A stretch of DNA of 12,813 bases from Nocardia sp. (GTDB taxonomy: Bacteria; Actinomycetota; Actinomycetes; Mycobacteriales; Mycobacteriaceae). A program made the translations under genes and the position numbers. Within the stretch, counting starts at the first letter, position 1; every line of letters begins with the position of its first letter. The stretch lies in the NCBI GenBank assembly GCA_013361595.1, contig JABFXT010000401.1, positions 1 through 12,813 on the forward strand. The letters are read 5' to 3'. The notes under the pieces were generated by a model. It was not told the origin of the DNA. It made no database searches and was given only the letters and a program-made list of their open reading frames with translations. Below, piece by piece: positions 5,621 through 12,813 of this stretch.

Positions 5621-6930
5621 TGCTGATCACCGGAGTGCGTCCCTACGGGGAAGGCGATCCGGTGGATGTACTGATCGCCGATGGTGTGATCCGGCAGATC
5701 GGGACCGGCCTGGCGGCCGGCGACGCCGAAATCGTCGACGGCACCGGGCAGGTGCTGCTGCCCGGATTCGTGGACCTGCACACCCACCTGCGCGAACCCG
5801 GCCGCGAGGACACCGAGACCATCGAATCCGGTTCCGCCGCCGCCGCGCTCGGCGGTTACACCGCGGTTTTCGCCATGGCCAACACCTCGCCGGTCGCCGA
5901 TACCCATGTGGTCACCGATCATGTGTGGCGGCGCGGCCAGGAAGTCGGACTGGTCGATGTGTACCCGGTGGGTGCGGTGACCGTGGGACTGGCCGGTGCG
6001 CAACTGGCCGAGATGGGCACCATGGCCACCGGCGCCGGTGCGGTCCGCATGTTCTCCGACGACGGTCACTGCGTGTACGACCCGCTGATCATGCGCCGTG
6101 CGCTGGAGTACGCCCGCTCGCTCGGTGTGCTCATCGCGCAGCATGCCGAGGAGCCCCGGCTGACCTCCGGCGCGGTGGCGCACGAAGGCCCGACCGCGGC
6201 CCGGCTGGGTCTGGCGGGCTGGCCGCGTGCCGCGGAGGAATCCATCGTGGCCCGCGACGCGCTGCTCGCCCGGGACGCGGGCGCACGGGTCCACATCTGC
6301 CACGCTTCCACAGCCGGCACCGTGGAATTGGTGAAATGGGCGAAAGCGCAAGGTATTTCGATCACAGCCGAGGTCACGCCGCATCATCTGCTGCTGACCG
6401 ACGCCCGCCTCGAAACCTATGACGCGGTGAACAAGGTGAACCCGCCGCTGCGGGAGGGCGCCGATACCGAGGCGCTGCGGCAGGCGCTGGCCGAGGGCAT
6501 CCTGGACTGTGTCGCCACCGATCACGCGCCCCACGCCGAACAGGATAAATGCTGCGAATTCGCGGCGGCCCGGCCCGGGATGCTGGGTCTGGAGACGGCG
6601 CTGTCCGTCGTGGTGGAAACCATGGTGCGGCCCGGGCTGCTGGACTGGCGCGGTGTGGCGCGGGTGATGAGCGAACGGCCCGCCGAGATCGTCGGGCTCG
6701 ACGAGCACGGCCGTCCGATCGCCGTGGGCGAACCGGCCAACCTGGCGCTGGTCGATCCGGACGCCACCTGGACGGTCGAGGGCGGCGACCTCGCGAGTAT
6801 CGCGAGCAATACCCCCTACCAGGCGATGACACTGCCGGGGCGGGTCACCACCACCCTGCTGCGCGGCCGGATCACCGCCCGCGCCGGGATAGCGGCCGCA
6901 CCCGCCGGTCGACGAGTGGGAGAGCGCTGA
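5608..6930 (+). CDS. pyrC: Dihydroorotase (class I)
   Basis: This zinc-dependent amidohydrolase cyclises N-carbamoyl-L-aspartate to dihydroorotate. From the start used here the protein has 440 residues, close to the roughly 430 usual in actinobacteria. The metal-binding [10 protein letters not shown] lies at 56-65 (His58, His60). [10 protein letters not shown] at 149-158 has Asp at the bridging position typical of class I enzymes of the Aquifex/Bacillus type. Next come QHAEE with His179, HICHAST with His232, NKVNPPLR (275-282) and the catalytic TDHAPH with Asp305. The start is ambiguous. A GTG at 5533 overlaps the pyrB stop (GTGA) with GGAGG seven bases before it, and the GTG at 5608 has GGAGA at the same distance. 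I prefer 5608 because [13 protein letters not shown] is where relatives begin. The upstream start would add 25 Ser/Glu/Gly-rich residues. Confidence 0.94.
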   Translation: MSESVLITGVRPYGEGDPVDVLIADGVIRQIGTGLAAGDAEIVDGTGQVLLPGFVDLHTHLREPGREDTETIESGSAAAALGGYTAVFAMANTSPVADTHVVTDHVWRRGQEVGLVDVYPVGAVTVGLAGAQLAEMGTMATGAGAVRMFSDDGHCVYDPLIMRRALEYARSLGVLIAQHAEEPRLTSGAVAHEGPTAARLGLAGWPRAAEESIVARDALLARDAGARVHICHASTAGTVELVKWAKAQGISITAEVTPHHLLLTDARLETYDAVNKVNPPLREGADTEALRQALAEGILDCVATDHAPHAEQDKCCEFAAARPGMLGLETALSVVVETMVRPGLLDWRGVARVMSERPAEIVGLDEHGRPIAVGEPANLALVDPDATWTVEGGDLASIASNTPYQAMTLPGRVTTTLLRGRITARAGIAAAPAGRRVGER

Positions 6931-7427
6931 TGGAACGAGCATTGTGGGTGATCGGCTGCCTCGTACTGTGGGCGCTGTTCGTCTACCTGATGTACCGGGG
7001 CTGGCGTAATCGTGCGGCCCGGCAGGCCGACCGGGTCGGCGATCTGCCTCCGGTACCGGCGGAGACCGGGGCGCGGGTACTGGATCCGACCACCGGCCTC
7101 TACCTCGGCAGTACCATCGCGCCGAGCTGGCAGGATCGGATCGCGGTCGGTGACTTGGGTTTCCGCGCGACCGCGGAGCTCACCCGCTTCGAAAAAGGAA
7201 TTCTGCTGGAACGGCAAGGCGCGTCCGCGATCTGGATCCCGGCGGAATCCATCTCCGCGATCCGCACCGAACGCGGGCACGCGGGCAAGGTCATGAGCGA
7301 GGGCGGAGTACTGGTGATCCGCTGGACGCTGCCGACCGGAACCGAGATCGACACCGGGTTCCGCGGCGACGACAAAACGGTGTATCCGGCCTGGGCGCGG
7401 GCAACGACGGGAGACGACGAGAAATGA
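6930..7427 (+). CDS. Conserved one-TM protein of the pyr operon, function unknown (Rv1382-like)
   Basis: This 165-residue protein matches in place and size M. tuberculosis Rv1382, annotated only as a probable export or membrane protein. A single hydrophobic segment covers about residues 4-22 ([19 protein letters not shown]), followed by [10 protein letters not shown]. By the positive-inside rule this puts the C-terminal 140 residues in the cytoplasm. That part contains the strand-rich stretches [35 protein letters not shown] and [14 protein letters not shown], which suggest a small beta-barrel of the bacterial PH-like kind. That fold assignment is my inference. The ATG overlaps the pyrC stop by one base (TGATG) with GGGAG upstream, and its own stop overlaps carA by four (ATGA). 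Close coupling on both sides suggests a role tied to pyrimidine or carbamoyl-phosphate synthesis, perhaps membrane anchoring, but no activity is known to me. Confidence 0.88.
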   Translation: MERALWVIGCLVLWALFVYLMYRGWRNRAARQADRVGDLPPVPAETGARVLDPTTGLYLGSTIAPSWQDRIAVGDLGFRATAELTRFEKGILLERQGASAIWIPAESISAIRTERGHAGKVMSEGGVLVIRWTLPTGTEIDTGFRGDDKTVYPAWARATTGDDEK

Positions 7428-8541
7428 CCACGACAACGACCGCAGCCCTGGTTCTGGAAGACGGACGGGTGTTCCGCGGTACCGCGTACGGCGCGGTGGG
7501 CCAGACCCTGGGCGAAGCGGTGTTCTGCACCGCTATGACCGGATATCAGGAGACGCTCACCGATCCCAGCTACCACCGGCAGATCGTGGTGGCCACCGCC
7601 CCACAGATCGGCAATACCGGCTGGAACGACGAGGACGACGAATCGCAGCGGATCTGGGTCGCCGGGTACGCGGTGCGCGATCCCGCGCGCCGCGCCTCGA
7701 ACTGGCGGGCCACCGGCACCCTGCCGGGACAACTGGAACAGCAGAACATCGTCGGGATCGCCGGTATCGACACCCGGGCGGTCGTCCGGCATCTGCGCAG
7801 CCGCGGCTCGATGAAGGCGGGGATCTTCTCCGGTCCGGCGCTCGCCGGCACCGAGGAACTGCTCGGCCGGGTGACCGGCCAGCAGTCCATGCTGGGCGCC
7901 GATCTCGCCGGTGAGGTGAGCACCGGGCAGGTGTACACGATCGAACCCGCGGGGACCCCGCGGTTCACGGTCGTCGCCGTCGATCTCGGTATCAAATCCA
8001 ATACTCCACGGATGTTCGCCGAACGCGGGATGCGGGTGCACGTGGTGCCCTCGTCGGCGAGCCTGGACCAGATCCTGGAACTGAAGCCCGACGGCGCCTT
8101 CCTGTCCAACGGCCCGGGCGACCCGGCCACCGCCGACGGTGCCGTGGCGCTGACGCAGGGTCTGCTCGACAAAGGCCTGCCGCTGTTCGGTATCTGCTTC
8201 GGCAACCAGATCCTGGGCCGGGCCCTCGGCCGCGGGACGTACAAGATGAAGTTCGGGCACCGGGGCATCAATATCCCGGTCGTCGAACACGGCACGGGCC
8301 GTATCTCCATCACCGCGCAGAACCACGGGTTCGCGTTGGAGGGCGAGCGCGGCGAGCAGTTCGACACCCCGTTCGGCAAAGCCGAAGTCAGCCATGTCTG
8401 CGCCAACGACGGCGTCGTGGAGGGGGTGCGCCTGCTCGACGGCCGCGCCTTCTCCGTGCAATACCACCCGGAAGCGGCCGCCGGGCCCCATGACGCCGCG
8501 TACTTGTTCGACCGGTTCTCCGGTCTTATGGAGGGAGCCTG

Positions 8542-8542
<1 letters not shown>
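7424..8542 (+). CDS. carA: Carbamoyl-phosphate synthetase, small (glutaminase) subunit
   Basis: CarA hydrolyses glutamine and channels ammonia to CarB. The 372-residue length is typical. The N-terminal domain carries LEDGRVFRG (11-19), the [16 protein letters not shown] stretch (35-50) and GIAGIDTRA (111-119). The class I glutamine amidotransferase domain follows from about 180, with AVDLGIKSN (185-193), LSNGPGDP (227-234), the nucleophile Cys258 in GICFGNQ, and the remaining triad residues His348 and Glu350 in QYHPEA. The residue after the nucleophile elbow is Asn in FGNQ, where E. coli has His in LGHQ; I believe this is common in actinobacterial CarA. The gene overlaps the upstream membrane-protein gene by four bases and carB by one. 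The product supplies both pyrimidine and arginine synthesis. Confidence 0.97.
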
Positions 8543-11898
<3,356 letters not shown>

Positions 11899-11909
11899 GG
11901 GCGCCCGAG

Positions 11910-12731
11910 ATGACGACCACCTTCGGCGAGCGGCTCGCCGCAGCCAAGAGCACCCACGGGCCGATCTGTGTAGGGATCGACCCCCACCCCGCCCTGCTCG
12001 ATGCCTGGGGCCTGTCCGCCGATGCGGACGGGCTCGAGGCGTTCGCCGAAACATGTGTCGAAGCCTTCGACGGCACGGTGGCGGTGGTCAAACCGCAGGT
12101 CGCCTTCTTCGAGGCCTACGGATCGGCGGGAATCGCGGTACTCGAACGCACCATCGAGGTCCTGCGCGCCTCCGGCACGCTGGTCCTCGCCGACGCCAAA
12201 CGCGGCGATATCGGCTCCACCATGGACGCCTACGCCCGCACCTGGCTGGGCGACGGCCCACTGGCCGCGGACGCGGTCACCGTCTCGCCCTACCTGGGCT
12301 TCGGTGCCCTCCGCCCCGCACTGGATCTGGCCCACACCAACCAGCGCGGCATCTTCGTCCTGGCCGCCACCTCCAACCCCGAAGCCGCCCAGATCCAGCA
12401 GGCGACGCTCGGCGGGCGCACCATCGCACAGAGCATCGTCGACGACGCAGCCCAACTCAACCCCGCCGGACACCCGGGCTCGGTAGGAGTGGTGATCGGC
12501 GCCACGCTCACCGAGACACCCGACCTCACCATGCTCAACGGCCCGATCCTGCTACCCGGCGTCGGAGCGCAAGGCGGTACGGCGGACAAGGTCCGGACCC
12601 TGCTCCCCGAACCACTGTGGCGGGCGGCGATACCGAACGTCTCCCGCGACGTACTACGGGCCGGCCCCTCGGTCACCGCCCTCCGCGCCCGCCTGGCCGA
12701 ATTCCAGAAAGAATTCACCTTCCTGCGGTGA
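11910..12731 (+). CDS. pyrF: Orotidine 5'-phosphate decarboxylase, subfamily 2
   Basis: PyrF decarboxylates OMP to UMP, the last step of the pathway. The 273-residue length and the sequence fit the subfamily 2 (TIGR02127-like) enzymes of actinobacteria, longer than the roughly 230 residues of the E. coli type. GIDPHPALL (22-30) holds the first active-site Asp, and [12 protein letters not shown] (60-71) follows. The catalytic Asp-Lys-Asp cluster is in [17 protein letters not shown] (93-109), with Asp95, Lys97 and Asp100. [11 protein letters not shown] (124-134) and [10 protein letters not shown] (214-223), the phosphate-gripping loop, are intact. The gene begins eleven bases after carB, with a weak GAGGG before the ATG. 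It is the last gene of the operon; a GC hairpin follows. Confidence 0.96.
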   Translation: MTTTFGERLAAAKSTHGPICVGIDPHPALLDAWGLSADADGLEAFAETCVEAFDGTVAVVKPQVAFFEAYGSAGIAVLERTIEVLRASGTLVLADAKRGDIGSTMDAYARTWLGDGPLAADAVTVSPYLGFGALRPALDLAHTNQRGIFVLAATSNPEAAQIQQATLGGRTIAQSIVDDAAQLNPAGHPGSVGVVIGATLTETPDLTMLNGPILLPGVGAQGGTADKVRTLLPEPLWRAAIPNVSRDVLRAGPSVTALRARLAEFQKEFTFLR

Positions 12732-12745
12732 GTTCTGGGTTTTTG

Positions 12746-12764
12746 GCGCCGCCTGCGGCGGCGC
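12746..12764 (+). terminator. GC-rich hairpin after pyrF, probable operon terminator
   Basis: GCGCCGCC (12746-12753) and GGCGGCGC (12757-12764) form a perfect eight-base stem with a three-base loop, fifteen bases after the pyrF stop. No T-run follows; a TTTTT lies before the stem instead (12740-12744). Hairpins lacking a U-tract are common at actinobacterial gene ends, so it plausibly terminates the pyr operon. Confidence 0.5.
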
Positions 12765-12813
12765 GGGGTTGAGGCCCCCTTGGTCTCGCCGTTCAGGCCT
12801 CGAGACTCGCGCT
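12765..12813. other. Further inverted repeats at the right edge
   Basis: Directly after the hairpin, GGGG (12765-12768) can pair with CCCC (12775-12778), and GTCTCG (12783-12788) with CGAGAC (12801-12806). Together with the preceding stem these make three adjacent inverted repeats, possibly part of a dispersed intergenic element. The window ends before a neighbouring gene is reached. Confidence 0.35.

Noticed and set aside
5329..6942. A 537-residue open frame opposite pyrC
   Set aside because: A shadow of dihydroorotase; low-complexity composition and no domain.

Overview
The window is high-GC DNA from an actinobacterium of the order Mycobacteriales, most likely Nocardia or a close relative. 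This rests on uniformly GC-ending codons, frequent GTG starts, a TIGR00027-type methyltransferase of a kind abundant in mycobacteria and nocardiae, and above all the gene order pyrR-pyrB-pyrC-(small membrane protein)-carA-carB-pyrF, which matches Mycobacterium tuberculosis Rv1379-Rv1385. The genus is inferred; no rRNA or other marker gene is present.

Left part (1-3786), accessory genes. A leftward TetR-family repressor (124-708) follows a fragment resembling a MarR winged helix that runs off the left edge. A 377-base gap contains a near-palindromic element that is probably this repressor's operator. Rightward from it lie an alpha/beta hydrolase (1086-1964) and a coupled 84-residue protein of unknown function (1968-2222). 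A second leftward TetR regulator (2263-2826) is divergent from a SAM-dependent methyltransferase of the leucine-carboxyl-methyltransferase-like group (2929-3786). Between the last two sit a good -35/-10 promoter and an imperfect 22-base palindrome placed to control both genes.

Right part (3787-12813), the pyrimidine operon. A short leader upstream of pyrR contains a near-textbook PyrR-binding hairpin whose lower stem pairs with the Shine-Dalgarno sequence. This predicts UMP/UTP-dependent repression of translation by PyrR, as reported for mycobacteria. The genes then run pyrR, pyrB (aspartate carbamoyltransferase), pyrC (dihydroorotase), a one-TM protein of unknown function, carA and carB (carbamoyl-phosphate synthetase), and pyrF (OMP decarboxylase). 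Most junctions overlap by 1 or 4 bases, so translation is probably coupled along the operon. CarAB supplies carbamoyl phosphate to PyrB, PyrC closes the ring, and PyrF makes UMP. The genes for dihydroorotate dehydrogenase (pyrD) and orotate phosphoribosyltransferase (pyrE) are not here. After pyrF comes a perfect 8-bp GC hairpin and further inverted repeats, probably the operon's terminator region.

Most of the window is a conserved housekeeping operon. I see no mobile element, CRISPR array, tRNA or rRNA. The points most worth a second look are the PyrR leader hairpin, a duplicated translation-start block at pyrC, the uncharacterised membrane protein inside the operon, the two TetR operators, and the 84-residue orphan gene.
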